Shown here one piece after another: positions 35,319-46,973 of a DNA stretch of 64,000 nucleotides. The position numbers and the translations under genes were made by a program. The notes beneath the pieces were generated by a model. It did no database searches, was not told where the DNA came from, and worked only from the letters and a program-made list of their open reading frames with translations. Location of the stretch: NCBI RefSeq assembly GCF_037975245.1, contig NC_092583.1, positions 1,700,264 through 1,764,263 on the forward strand, read 5' to 3'. Origin of the DNA: Apostichopus japonicus (Eukaryota; Echinodermata; Holothuroidea; Aspidochirotida; Stichopodidae). The stretch's first letter is position 1, and the number at the start of each line of letters is the position of its first letter.

Positions 35319-36677
35319 TTAAAGCAGCATTTTGCGTTGGGTCGCTTTTTTCCACTTTTTTAACATGTGCATCGATTTTTTTACATGTATCAATCATAAA
35401 ACAGCAATCTAAGATACCATCCAAGTTTCACCCTGCCAAGAGCGTTAATTAGCGAGTAATTAACGATTTATGTCGATAAATGAGAAGAGTGTCCTCGACA
35501 AATTTCACAGTTAAAATTAATTGCATACAATTCCGCCAAACCCACTAGTTTGAATTCAACCAATCAGAGATGCAGGTTTAGTTATGAGCCGTTGCTAAAT
35601 ATAGATTCAAGACTTCGCGTTGGTTGTACCAGGGAGTTGTTATGCAACTCCCTGGTACAACTGCCATATAGACTGTACACAAATCAAGCGTGGTGTTATA
35701 TTACGTATCTGTCAATGACGTTCGTAGTGTTTAAATATTCATATTATGGGCGAGGTTTATTGGGTTCCCAACGGAAAATATCTTGGAGAACAACAAAGTT
35801 GAAAGTTGCAAATTTTTCGACTTTCATGCCACCATTTGAAGTAAAATATAAATAGATTAGCTAGTTATGTATGTCATTATGGCAAAGTATAGAATCAGTG
35901 AGGTTGAGAAAAATCATAGAAAAGGACGCAAAATGCTGCTTTAAAGCAGCATTTTGCAGCGACATGAAAGTCGAAAAATTTGCAACTTTCAACTTTGTTG
36001 TTCTCCAAGATATTTTCCGTTGGGAACCCAATAAACCTCGCCCATAATATGAATATTTAAACACTACGAACGTCATTGACAGATAAGTAATATAACACCA
36101 CGCTTGATTTGTGTACAGTCTATATGGCAGTTGTACCAGGCAGTTGCATAACAACTCCCTGGTTGTACCAACGCAAAGTCTTGAATCTATTTTTAGCAAC
36201 GGCTCATAACTAAACCTGCATCTCTGATTGGTTGAATTCAAACTAGTGGGTTTGGGAACTGAATGCGATTAATTTTGTATGTGGAATACTCGCCAATTAA
36301 CGTTTTTGGCACGGAAAAACTTGGCTAATATCTTAATTTGCTGTTTTGTGATTTGATGTAAAAAGTATGTAAAAAACTCGATGGACATGTCAAAAAAGTA
36401 GAAAACGGCGACCAAACGCAAAATGCTCATGAATAAACATACTGTTCACTGATTGGTGGAATTCAAACTAGTGGATTTGGAGATATGAAAACTTTGTCGA
36501 GGACACTTTTACTCGTTATCGACATAAATCGTTAATTACTCGCTAATTAACGCTCTTGGCAGGGTGAAACTTGGATGGTATCTTAGTTTGCTGTTTTATG
36601 ATTGATACATCTAAAACAAATCGATGCACATGTTAAAAAGGTGGAAAAAGGCGACCCAACGCAAAATGCTGCTTTAA
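35319..36677. mobile_element. Pair of inverted TTAA MITEs, unit 2
   Basis: Copy of 13610-14968 with the same three TTAA sites, including the mini-palindromes at 35629-35655 (perfect, inverted flanks) and 36136-36162 (direct TTGTA flanks). Confidence 0.8.
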
Positions 36678-36829
36678 AGTTGCAAGAATTATTGATGACT
36701 TCTTCGACACATTCGGACATGATATTATCCTTATGTTTGGAATTAAGGGTGAGAATACTATACCGCCCTAACCACAAGTCATGTTCAAAGTTTGTCCCCG
36801 TTTCAGGAAAGCTCAAACATGCCCGCATG

Positions 36830-36872
36830 TCATACAATGGAGCTATAAACTCTTTATTGCTCCATGGTCATA
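36830..36872. repeat. Second-family mini-palindrome, unit 2
   Basis: Copy of 15121-15163, with TCATA on both sides of the 33-bp hairpin. Confidence 0.65.
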
Positions 36873-37143
36873 CAGGCATACCGTATCTTCAGCGGGTGCC
36901 AGTTAACATTGGTCAATATGCTCACGTTTCTGAAGGAAATCTTTGCAGATTTACTCAACAACTCAAAACGACCTCTTAAATTCCCGATTGCCCGTAAATG
37001 AACACATGTGAAGACATGCTTTTAGAAAATCATTACTCGAGATAGGAATACACTAGAGAGCTTCCCATAGCTTTATTTTGCACATAAGACAGCCTGCATC
37101 AATAAACAACCTTTTTCCGAGGGGGTCACATGGACTTTTTTTT

Positions 37144-37221
37144 TGTCTTCAAAGGTTTGAACCAGGGACCTCAGGTACTGCAGACGTGTACTCTCCCGTT
37201 CTGCCACCTCACCGCTCCAAT
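37144..37221 (-). mobile_element. tRNA-derived SINE head, unit 2
   Basis: Copy of 15435-15512 with A- and B-box-like motifs unchanged. Confidence 0.6.
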
Positions 37222-37758
37222 CTGACAATAAAGGAATTTACCCCTGTTCGACCTCGCAAGAGGTCCTACGGGGGAGATTATAGATACATAGACTTGTCAT
37301 GTCATTTAATGGACCTGACAGAGAATACCCAAATCTGAGGACACTGATTGGTCAATTTTTGTGTGCCACAGTGTTGAGGCACAGAAGCTATGCCTTATGT
37401 GTGCTAGTTTTTATAATTCTTTTTTTCATTTTAAAGACTTTTAGGTTCTCCCTAATAATGAAGAAAAAAGAATTAATTGCTGTCTCATCTCAAATTTATC
37501 AGGGATTCCATGAAGGAATTCTCTATGCATCTATCCTCTGCTTGTTTTTTTTTTAGGAAAAGAGATGCATACTATAACATATAAGAATAGCCGCTTGTCT
37601 CTCTTCTTTATTCAACTCATATCCACAGGTAATTTATATTGCCAACATTAAGATATGAGTAGAACAAAAGGTTTGTCATATCAGTATTGCAAAAATATGG
37701 GACAAAATCATGGAAAAATTGCTGTAAATGTACCATCATGTTTCATAGTGTGACCCAT

Positions 37759-38464
37759 ATATGTTCTACTGTGGTAAAATCATGGTACAATTATGGTAAA
37801 TTTACCATAGTATAATTGCACCGTATAGTTTTACCCTATTTTTACTGTGGTTAATCATGGCACAATTGTAGGAATTTCACCTATGTAGTTTATGTACCAT
37901 ATTAACTTACCCTACTTTTACTACAGAAATATCATGGTAAAACTATGGTAAATTTACCATAGTAAATGTACCACACTTTTACCCTACTTTTACCGCGGTA
38001 ATATAATGGTAAAACTGCGGTAAATTTACCGTAGTAAATGTACTACACTTTTACCCTACTTTTACCGCGGTAATACCATGGTAAAATTGTGGTAAATTTA
38101 CCGTAGTAAATGTACCACACTTTTACCGCGGTAGTACCATGGTAAAACTGTGGTAAATTTACCGCGGTAAATGTACCGCACTTTTACCCTACTTATACCG
38201 TGGTAATATCATGGTAAAACTGCGGTAAATTTACCGCGGTAAATGTACCGCACTTTTACCCTACTTTTACCGCGGTAATATAATGGTAAAACTGCGGTAA
38301 ATTTACCGCACTTTTACCATACTTTTACCGCGGTAATACCATGGTAAAAATGCGGTAACTTGTTGTACCGCGGTTGATTTTACCACAATTTTACCACACA
38401 TTTACCCTATTTACCACACATTTACCATAGTTTACCGCGGTAAAATTAGGGTACATTTTTTGCT
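37759..38464. repeat. GGTAAA/TTTACC palindrome array, unit 2
   Basis: Copy of 16050-16755 with the same arrangement of sub-blocks. Confidence 0.8.
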
Positions 38465-39219
38465 GGGATAGTTGCACACTGTATGTACTATGTATTGTGT
38501 ATGTAGCGCAATTTGGTATATATAGACTTACCGTTACGCGTGGCTACCAATGTATTACAGAATACATTTGTTTGTTTGGAGGGGGGAAAATCAGTCATAT
38601 TCCTCACATTCAAACATCAAATTATATTTTACTAATGAAATAACATGTCTTGAACTCATCAAACTATCAAAAGTCCAGCAAATTTCATCAAAATAATTTC
38701 AAATCCATGGGCAAAAAAGTACATTGTTTGTATCATAACCTCATTTACATATTTGCATATCTAATTAGCTTAATTATAAAAAAATTATAAAAATTAAAAC
38801 CTCATTTCAATACCTATCTGTCAATACTTGGGTCCCTATTGACAAAATGAACAGATTTTAAATAATTACAATGTGTAAATATTTCCCCCCAGGGGGACAA
38901 TTATATGATCACAACATGGGAAAGAGGAGATAGGCCTAATTATCTTAGTAAGAAACACTTTTACCACTCAAAATCTTTGGTTGGATGGAGCGGACGTTAG
39001 ACCAATCTCCAATGGTTTTCAAATGGCCGCCCAATCCTTTGTTTTGACAATTATTGGAAACCCCTTCTAATGTCGAAAGGAGATGATGAGAGGGGGTGGG
39101 GAGGGGGCTGGAACAAAAAAAAAGGTTTTTTCGTTCACTAGACTTCTTGAAAAATTAGTTTCAACGAATTAATGTGATGAAATAAATGTTGTCACCGTTT
39201 TTTCGATTTCCATTTGAAG

Positions 39220-40288
39220 GTTAACTGCAGGACTTTACCGAAGCTTTGCGCCTCTCGCTGAGTTAGAGTGGGGAGATATGAGTAATAATAATAATAATAA
39301 CACATTGGTTTCCACACATGAGCCAGAATGTTCACCAAAACAGAAGATAGTGTTTATAAAGACACACAAAACAGCGAGTACAACAACTGCTTCCATCTTT
39401 GAGCGATACGGTTATTATCGCAATTTGACGTTCGTTACGGGAAAAAGCCACGTTCTATCCTTTCCTGGCAAATTTAATCGCAAAGATGTGTTATCGTTCC
39501 CTAAGATGAAGAAGAAGACGTTTGACATTTTAGCGAATCACGCCAGATATGATCGTAAGGAGATGAGTCTATTGATACCGAATGCAGTCTACGTCACCAT
39601 CCTACGAAAGCCCGAAGACCAATTGGAATCGGCTTTCGGATATTTCGAAATGTACAAAACGATTAATAAACTAGAGGGAGAAACACATTTGGAGGCTTAT
39701 ATGAAAGACCCGAAGAAATATTGGAAAAAGTTTAAAATGTGGCAACTGAGTAGAAATGGACAATTATTCGATTTAGGTTTCGAGCATGAGTTCGATGAGG
39801 ATGACGTCAAATTAGAGGGCGCAATTCAAGACTTGGACGAGGAATTGGACCTTGTTTTGATCAGAGAATATTACGACGAGTCTCTCATTCTATTAAGAAA
39901 ATTATTGTGTTGGGATTATGAAGATATTTTATACATATCAGCTGGGGTCAGAAGTTCAAGTCATCGATTTCAGAAAAGTGACGAATTAATAGCGAAGATT
40001 AAAAAATGGAACCATGGAGATGTTTTACTATATGATCACTTCAATCGGACATTTTGGAAGAAAGTAGATGCTTACGGTAAAGATTTTCAGAGAGACTTGA
40101 AATTTTTTAGACAATTAAACCAGGAAGCTTTTGATCAATGTATCGATTCTTATAGACTTGACAGAGAAGATAGGAGAGAAGATAAATTTGTACTTAAGAA
40201 TAATACAGAAAGGTGCACCAGGATTCTAAGAGCCGACATCGGATACACGAAACTTATTCGAACTTATATGAAAAAGAAATATGGATGA
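39220..40288 (+). CDS. Gal3ST-family sulfotransferase, exon 2 (catalytic domain), unit 2
   Basis: Catalytic exon as at 17511-18579. The translation from its internal ATG (39278) is identical residue for residue to units 1 and 3, including the PAPS loop IKTHKTASTT, the ILRKPEDQLESAF motif and the six-Asn run. Intact splice sites and frame make this a potentially active gene copy. The (CATA)n tract begins 367 bp after the stop, as in unit 1. Confidence 0.92.
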
Positions 40289-40655
40289 TTGCCCAAGAAA
40301 TTACAATAGGTTCATTGAACTTATAATATTATTGTTGTTGTTGTTATTTTATAATCATTATTATTATTATGATTATTATTATTCGGATGAATTGTCACTT
40401 ATAGGCCTACGTATAACGTATGGTCTGTGATAACGTATAATCAATAGAAGACCAACACTGTTTTTTAAAGCGATCGTTGATAAGTGCTATTTTTTCTTCT
40501 TCTTTTATTTGCTGTAATTGTAGACCTTTGGACTTTCAGATTATATATATCGAAGGAAACCGTCGTGAGTAATTCTTGCCTATTTCAACCGTTCCACCTT
40601 AGAATGTTAGACTCGCGTATTAGTTACTGAATAGCTATGTTAGGATAGACAAGCC

Positions 40656-40784
40656 AATACATACATACATCCATAGGCCTACATGCATACTCACATACAT
40701 ACATACATACATACATACATACATACATACATACATACATACATACATACATACATACATACATACATACATACATACATACAT

Positions 40785-40853
<69 letters not shown>

Positions 40854-41210
40854 TACATACATACATACATACATACATACATACATACATACATACATAC
40901 ATACATACATACATACATACATACATACATACATACATACATACATACATACATACATACATACATACATACATACATACATACATACATACATACATAC
41001 ATACATACATACATACATACATACATACATACATACATACATACATACATACATACATACATACATACATACATACATACATACATACATACATACATAC
41101 ATACATACATACATACATACATACATACATACATACATACATACATACATACACCCATACATACATACATACATACATACATACATACATACATACATAC
41201 ATACATACAT
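40656..41210. repeat. (CATA)n microsatellite, unit 2 allele (about 555 bp)
   Basis: (ACAT)n with a CA-rich interruption near 40800-40850 and a single CCC-containing unit near 41152. It lacks the (CATG)n block of unit 1. Confidence 0.97.
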
Positions 41211-42333
41211 GGTTATTATAGCTCATTGATATCGCCTTACGTCATTTGCCCTGCTATCAGGGTTGTGCCATTTACGAAAGGAAAGAAGGTTTTAATACTC
41301 TCGTTTCCTTTTCGTCGGAGCGTGGGTGGGGCAAGGGGGCTGTGAGTTGGACTGGAGGTTGTAAAAGAGGAGAAGGGGGGAATGGACCTCCTCTCGTGGG
41401 ATTTACGCGCGTCAAATTCTTCAGAATTTTCCAGATATTTATCAGCAAAGTTTGAATCTCAGGTTTTCAGGGTGCCTGAGAAAATGTTTTAGAATGTTTC
41501 GTCTAGCCTTTTTCCTAGATCCCACGTACCTCTTCATCGATAGCATACGTCTTAAAACTGTCATAGTTAATTCTCACGTTGAAGACGTTATCAATCTGTT
41601 TGTTTGTTTGTTTGTTTTTAAAGGGTGTCTTTAGGCAGAAAATTCATTTTGATATGTTTGTAGACCACTAGCCAATCACTGCTTCGAGTCCAGATTGTGT
41701 GTTTCTAGACCACTTTTAGTGTTTGAGAAATTACCCTTTAAAATAGCTAAGGTACAACAATTAAAGTGGCTGAACTATACAGCCTAATAAACACGGACTA
41801 TATTATTTAGGTCATATGCGGCACAAAAACTCAATGGCAATCATAAGACTTCAAATGACATGTTAGTTCCAACGAAGTTTCAAAGAGAAATGGTATCTTG
41901 AAAGTCACCACAGGGTAACTCTATTGTTTATATACTATTTTTGGATTACCATTAACATTTAGACTTATACTGAGGATCTGACGTCGTCATCAGACAAAGG
42001 CCTTTAAAGGAGCATTCCAGCGATTTAAAATCTCTTAAAAAATGTGAATATCTAGCAACATAGAACAGCTAAAGACACATTACTAACAAAATCTTTTTCC
42101 TTGGACTATAACATATCAAGACTAAATTCTAGCGAAAGTCAGCCTTTAAGTTCCTATCGTTCGAATGAACTCCTCATAATGTGCACTCCCCTCCCCACCC
42201 CCACCACAGAAAAAAAGTTGGGTTTCAAGTACTTATTGCAATATGTTACTAACCCTATAATACAACCCTACCCCTCCGTTGGGTACCGTTACTGCTGGTC
42301 CACCACGTAAAATGTGATAACGTATAGTTAATG
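41211..42333. other. Noncoding stretch, unit 2
   Basis: Counterpart of 19918-21040. One substitution seen (GCGCGTC for GCGGGTC near 41409). No gene supported. Confidence 0.45.
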
Positions 42334-42453
42334 CTATGATTATGATTATTATTATTATTAGTAGTAGTAGTAGTATTAGTATTAGTATTATTATTGTTAT
42401 TATTACCACCATTATTATTAGTAATTGGAGTAGTAGTATTGTTATTATTATTG
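42334..42453. repeat. (ATT)n/(TAG)n microsatellite, unit 2
   Basis: Counterpart of 21041-21160. Confidence 0.85.
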
Positions 42454-42833
42454 TTCATTTATTCAGTTATTGTTTTTTTGTGTTGTTTAGTTATTTACTT
42501 ATTTGTTTCTATGCTTGCTTCCTTGCTTGTTTGCTTGCTTGTGTGTGATTTCATCATTTGTTGAAACCTTTAGCCTTTGACAAAAGAATTTTTGTATGCT
42601 AATTTTTTTTCGGTATACAAGCATGTGAACGTTGACAAGGACGGTGTTATTTGAAGGAACAATTAACATTTAAGGTGTGCAAAAAAAAACCTTTCATGTT
42701 TTTGTGACAACAGAATTGAATTCAAGTTCGGTAATTCACGGTCATTTGCGATTTTTCACTTTTTTATATTTTTGTTTACGTTTTATATCACTCAGAATAA
42801 ATTTGAACCTAGCAGCCCATATTGCCACAGTTC

Positions 42834-42837
42834 TCAG

Positions 42838-42879
<42 letters not shown>

Positions 42880-43356
42880 AATACGACTTATAATGCGCAC
42901 ACACCACTCAAAGAATGTTCATGGCGCAATTGACAATGAGAAATGATACAAATAATACAGAATAATACAAAACAATGACAGAAGAAAAACTTAATGGTAT
43001 AAGATCATATAAAAGCTTTTGTCATTAAGTGGGATTTGATGCTCTTCTTAAAGTTAGAGAGAGTAGATGCTTGTCTGATTTTTTAGGGGAGTTGGTTCCA
43101 TAAGCGAGGGGCAGAAACAATAAATGACCTACCCCCCCCCTCCCCCCCAAGAATGTTTGGACTTAATTTCAGATAATAAAAATTGAGAGCTGGATCTTAG
43201 ATTACGAGAGGGGACATAAATATGTAATAAGTCAGAAATATACATTGGACCATATCCTTTAGGTGATTTATAAACAATAAAGACATTTTATACATAATAC
43301 GATATTTTACAGGTAGCCAGTGCAGGTTTTTTAAGACAGGGTGGATATGACAATGC
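42834..43356 (-). pseudogene. Decayed non-LTR retrotransposon 3' end, unit 2
   Basis: Counterpart of 21541-22055. The (ATT)n tail is 6 bp longer, and the C/G-run at the old frameshift is 2 bp longer, near 43132. Confidence 0.85.
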
Positions 43357-43499
43357 TTATGTGTTAGTATATGTTACCTTTTGCTTATTTTTTGCCAATT
43401 TTTGTGTCGATAGAGATTTTTTCTGCTTCTTAATATGATATTTAAGGCTGTTTGTTTATTGCTTTTTAAGTTTCACATCAGTGTACACATGTATATAAG

Positions 43500-43931
43500 T
43501 GAGTGTTCACACATCAAATGAGTGTTCACCAATATATCGAAGATTCACAGGCTAATGCATATATAATGAGTGTTCACACAAATACAAAATGTACACACAC
43601 ATAGATAATGAGTGTTCACACATAAAATAAGTGTTCACACATACATCGATTATTCACAGGCTAATGCATATATAATGCATATATAATGAGTGTTCACACA
43701 GGTAATAGGTGTACACACATATAGATAATGAGTGTTCACACATAAAATGAGTGTTCACCGATATATCGATTATTCACAGGCTAATGCATATATAATGAGT
43801 GTTCTTACAAATAATAGGTGTACACACATGATAATGAGTGTTCACACATAAAATGAGTGTTCACAAACATATCGATTATTGACTTTTAAAATCATACTGT
43901 TCACCCCTACAAATGAGTGTTCATAAATCAA
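43500..43931. repeat. TGAGTGTTCACACA higher-order repeat, unit 2
   Basis: Counterpart of 22199-22630 with the same repeat order. Confidence 0.8.
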
Positions 43932-44425
43932 TCTTTAATTCATGTGCTTACGTATAGAATGGTTATGGGTCATAACTGCTGTTCATATGAAAACTATGCT
44001 TTCGCATATATAAGCTTTCAGACAAGTTATATTTGCAAAGCCCATTCCATTAATTAACATTTTTTTAATTTACGAATTGTATAGTCAAAGCGTAATTAAC
44101 GCTTTTTTTTAATATCTATTGCAATTCAATATTGAGACTAGGAAATACATTTTTGGCAATATCATGTACCTTGTTCTGATTTTCTTGTTCCATTTATCTA
44201 AGATTTCTTCACAAAAAAAAACCCGTTTCAATACACCGAAAATAGAAATTAATTTATGAGAGTGCAGGATTATTAAAATGATAACTCTTATCAATAAAAC
44301 ATATTGACCACCTTGTTATATACATTATTTAATATTTCTGTCAATTTCTGTCAGTGATTTACTTGATTTCACGATCAACTCTACATCTTTCCTAACTATA
44401 TTACTGGATATTCTCAGTGCCCACT

Positions 44426-44663
44426 GTAGGCGCGTAGCGAGGAAGTTGCCAAGGGAGGGGCGAAGCCTGTAGACAAACTATCTAAGCGTAGAATAAAATT
44501 TTGGCCGAAAGTGCCTCCCAGATGGCTGGAAATGGCACTTCCCAGGCCTTGTAAGTTGCATCTAAGCATTTTCTACTTTGAAATTACTAGCGATATCATA
44601 AAAAATATGCTCAAGGGGGTGGCGGTCGCCCCTTCGCCCCCCCCCCCTTGGCTATGTGCCTGG
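44426..44663. mobile_element. Small dispersed repeat with imperfect inverted ends, unit 3
   Basis: Copy of 182-420. It matches unit 1 more closely than unit 2 apart from a shorter C-run. Confidence 0.5.
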
Positions 44664-45496
44664 CCCGCTCGAGGTAGAATCTCATCATTCTGAGAACTGA
44701 GTTACTTTGGGTTTATTTGCTTTCGAAATATTTAAGATATTTAAATCTCACAACAATATATATATTTCATCGAGATGACTATTCAAGCATCATTTCTAAC
44801 AATGAAGGAAAAGTTGAAAATTTCCAAATTCTCCAGTACTTGTTTTTAATATTCATTTATAATAGGTTAGAAAAAATAGGTTACTTAGTGGAAGCCATAA
44901 TTACAAGCTCATTAACCATCACTTGAGGATAGAACTCTTAAAGGGATGTGGTTGGTGGTTACGAAGAGCATTTTATAGTTTTATCGACTCCTATATAGAA
45001 TCACGCAGAGACCAGTTAAATCAGGTTACCATGCAAAATTAGAGGGCAGCATGTTTTTTATTTAAACCTTCTGCAAAGTATAAGAAATAAGTAGTACAGA
45101 TCAAAACTAGAAAAATACTGAGTGATACTAGAAAGAAAAAAAACAGCTTATCTAAGACAAGTCAAGTGAAGAGATATCAATATATATGTGGAAAAGTAAT
45201 AAAACAAGAAATTCATACGAAATTCACAATGAAGAACTAACGTGACAACAAGTACATGAGAACATAAGTATACACATGGGAATATACAAATACATAGGCC
45301 TATACAGAAAAGTAATTTATTCACTCAATTTATTCAATATATTAATAACGTCACAAAATATGTATATGCATGGATGTATATGTGTGTATATCAAGATCCA
45401 TCATATACATTACAACTACTTGTTTAATCTGAAATGTTATCAAACGTCCAACCGGGTCTGTCACTGACCGCTGCAGCGCTGCAATGCGCGTATAAA

Positions 45497-45690
45497 GGAC
45501 GTGTTGACAATATGCTTATACCATATAGCTATAGGCTATACGTTAGGACGGGTTGGCAATATACTTATACTAGCTAGACTATAAGTTAGGACGGGTTGGC
45601 TATAAGCTTATACTAGCTAGGCTATAAGTTAATTAGTACGGGTTGGCTATAAGATTATACTAGGTAGGCTATAAGTCGGACGGGTTGGGA
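45497..45690. repeat. Degenerate ~45-bp tandem repeat, unit 3
   Basis: Copy of 1254-1450, nearly identical to unit 1. Confidence 0.75.
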
Positions 45691-45973
45691 ATGGCTGTAA
45701 GCCATATCTGAGGATATCATAGTTCGACGCAACATTTAGCTGCAGCATTCCACAAGAGATGCCTTTATTCGTTCTTATCCTCCATTATAATCACCATCGT
45801 AATAATGGGCTTGAAGCATTACGAAGATTACAACCGTAACTGCAAAGACCTTGAAGCCTGACATCTCTCCATCATCTTAATCACCCTATGCTTATTCCAT
45901 CACACCATGGAGCTATAAACAGACAAAGAGCTTACGGATTATATGGAGTACAACTCCCATGTCTAAGTGTTTG

Positions 45974-46796
45974 TGTAAGAAAGGGTCAGACGACACAGAA
46001 ATAAGTACAGTAGGACAGCAGCAGCTATAAAGTTCGTATGAATCTATTCTCTGGTAGGCTCATTCGAATCTATGGTAAAACATGAAACAATAAAATATAA
46101 TAAGTAACTGGTAAGATAATTATACGTAATACTCAAGTGTCAGTCTATATGTCATGTAATCGTTTATTCGAAGCGTTCTCAGAATGTTGGAGACACTTAC
46201 CACTTTGCCGGCGACTGCTGTCCCCATTTACAGGTTAGCCAGGTTAGCCAGGTAAGCAGTCAGTACGAATCATTCATGAAGCACTGGATGTTGGATATAA
46301 AGAATACAGGCAATCTAACCAGCATAAGCAAACAATCTCTCACTTGGGCTGCAGCATTATTTACATGGATCTGGAATTACAATTTACACTGATCTAAACA
46401 ACTCTTGATTCGTCGAATACCTTAACATACGTTCTTGGCGCAAAATTAACACTGCAAACTACATGGACCAATTACGCGACACTCTAGGCCTGACAAGTAA
46501 ACACATGATATAACAAAATGACGACTTGCACAAAATAACCAGGCACACGTAATCAAACTAATTTCAATAATACTCGACACTTATACAACATCTTACTACA
46601 ACAAAAGGTCCAAAATGATCTATAAACTTAAGTTCATCAGATGTTTCAGTTAAAATACAGGTTAGCAGAACAGAGCGAAATTATGACAGTTTTTCGCTTT
46701 ACTTGGGCAAACGAACAGCAAGTTTTTGTTAAATCAGAGTTGCCAAGTGAAGTGGTGGCGCACTTCGCAAATAAAGAAGATGGCTCTAATCTTACA
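45974..46796. mobile_element. Probable solo LTR, unit 3 only
   Basis: An 823-bp insertion absent from units 1 and 2. It begins TGTAAGA and ends TCTTACA (7-bp inverted ends with TG...CA termini). GTTTG flanks it at 45969-45973 and 46797-46801. Units 1 and 2 have a single GTGTG-like site there (near 1708 in unit 1). TG...CA ends plus a 5-bp target duplication are the hallmarks of LTR retrotransposons, and a lone LTR implies internal recombination. No internal genes, primer-binding site or polypurine tract are present. Orientation is uncertain. The 63-codon frame at 46641-46832 runs off its right end and has no recognised domain. Confidence 0.65.
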
Positions 46797-46842
46797 GTTT
46801 GTGTGTATACAGCTATGCACGAAGAAGTCTAAAGATGATCCG

Positions 46843-46875
46843 TTTAACCAGGGAGTTAACAACTCCCTGGTTTAA
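46843..46875. repeat. Mini-palindrome insertion 1, unit 3 only
   Basis: A 23-bp hairpin (46848-46870; arms CCAGGGAGTT and AACTCCCTGG, loop AAC) lies between two TTTAA copies (46843-46847, 46871-46875). Units 1 and 2 read TTTCA followed by CATCCAG at this site, with no hairpin. Confidence 0.8.
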
Positions 46876-46928
46876 CATCCAGTCTTTTTCCAAACGCGTG
46901 GAAGAGAGTATGGCTGTGTATACACGCG

Positions 46929-46973
46929 ACCTACCAGGGAGTTGTTATGGAACATAACAACTCCCTGGACCTA
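46929..46973. repeat. Mini-palindrome insertion 2, unit 3 only
   Basis: A 35-bp perfect hairpin (46934-46968; arms CCAGGGAGTTGTTATG and its complement, loop GAA) lies between two ACCTA copies (46929-46933, 46969-46973). Units 1 and 2 have GCGACCTACATAAATG with a single ACCTA, which is a clean empty site. Confidence 0.88.

Larger units (their letters stand above)
22946..44244. repeat. Tandem array unit 2 (21.3 kb)
   Basis: Second unit, collinear with unit 1. It has an uninterrupted TTAA at 30640-30643 where unit 1 holds a 1252-bp element, and a shorter (CATA)n tract. Its first 1.5 kb differs from units 1 and 3 by many substitutions, while most of the rest is nearly identical to both. It carries one complete Gal3ST-family gene. 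Confidence 0.95.
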
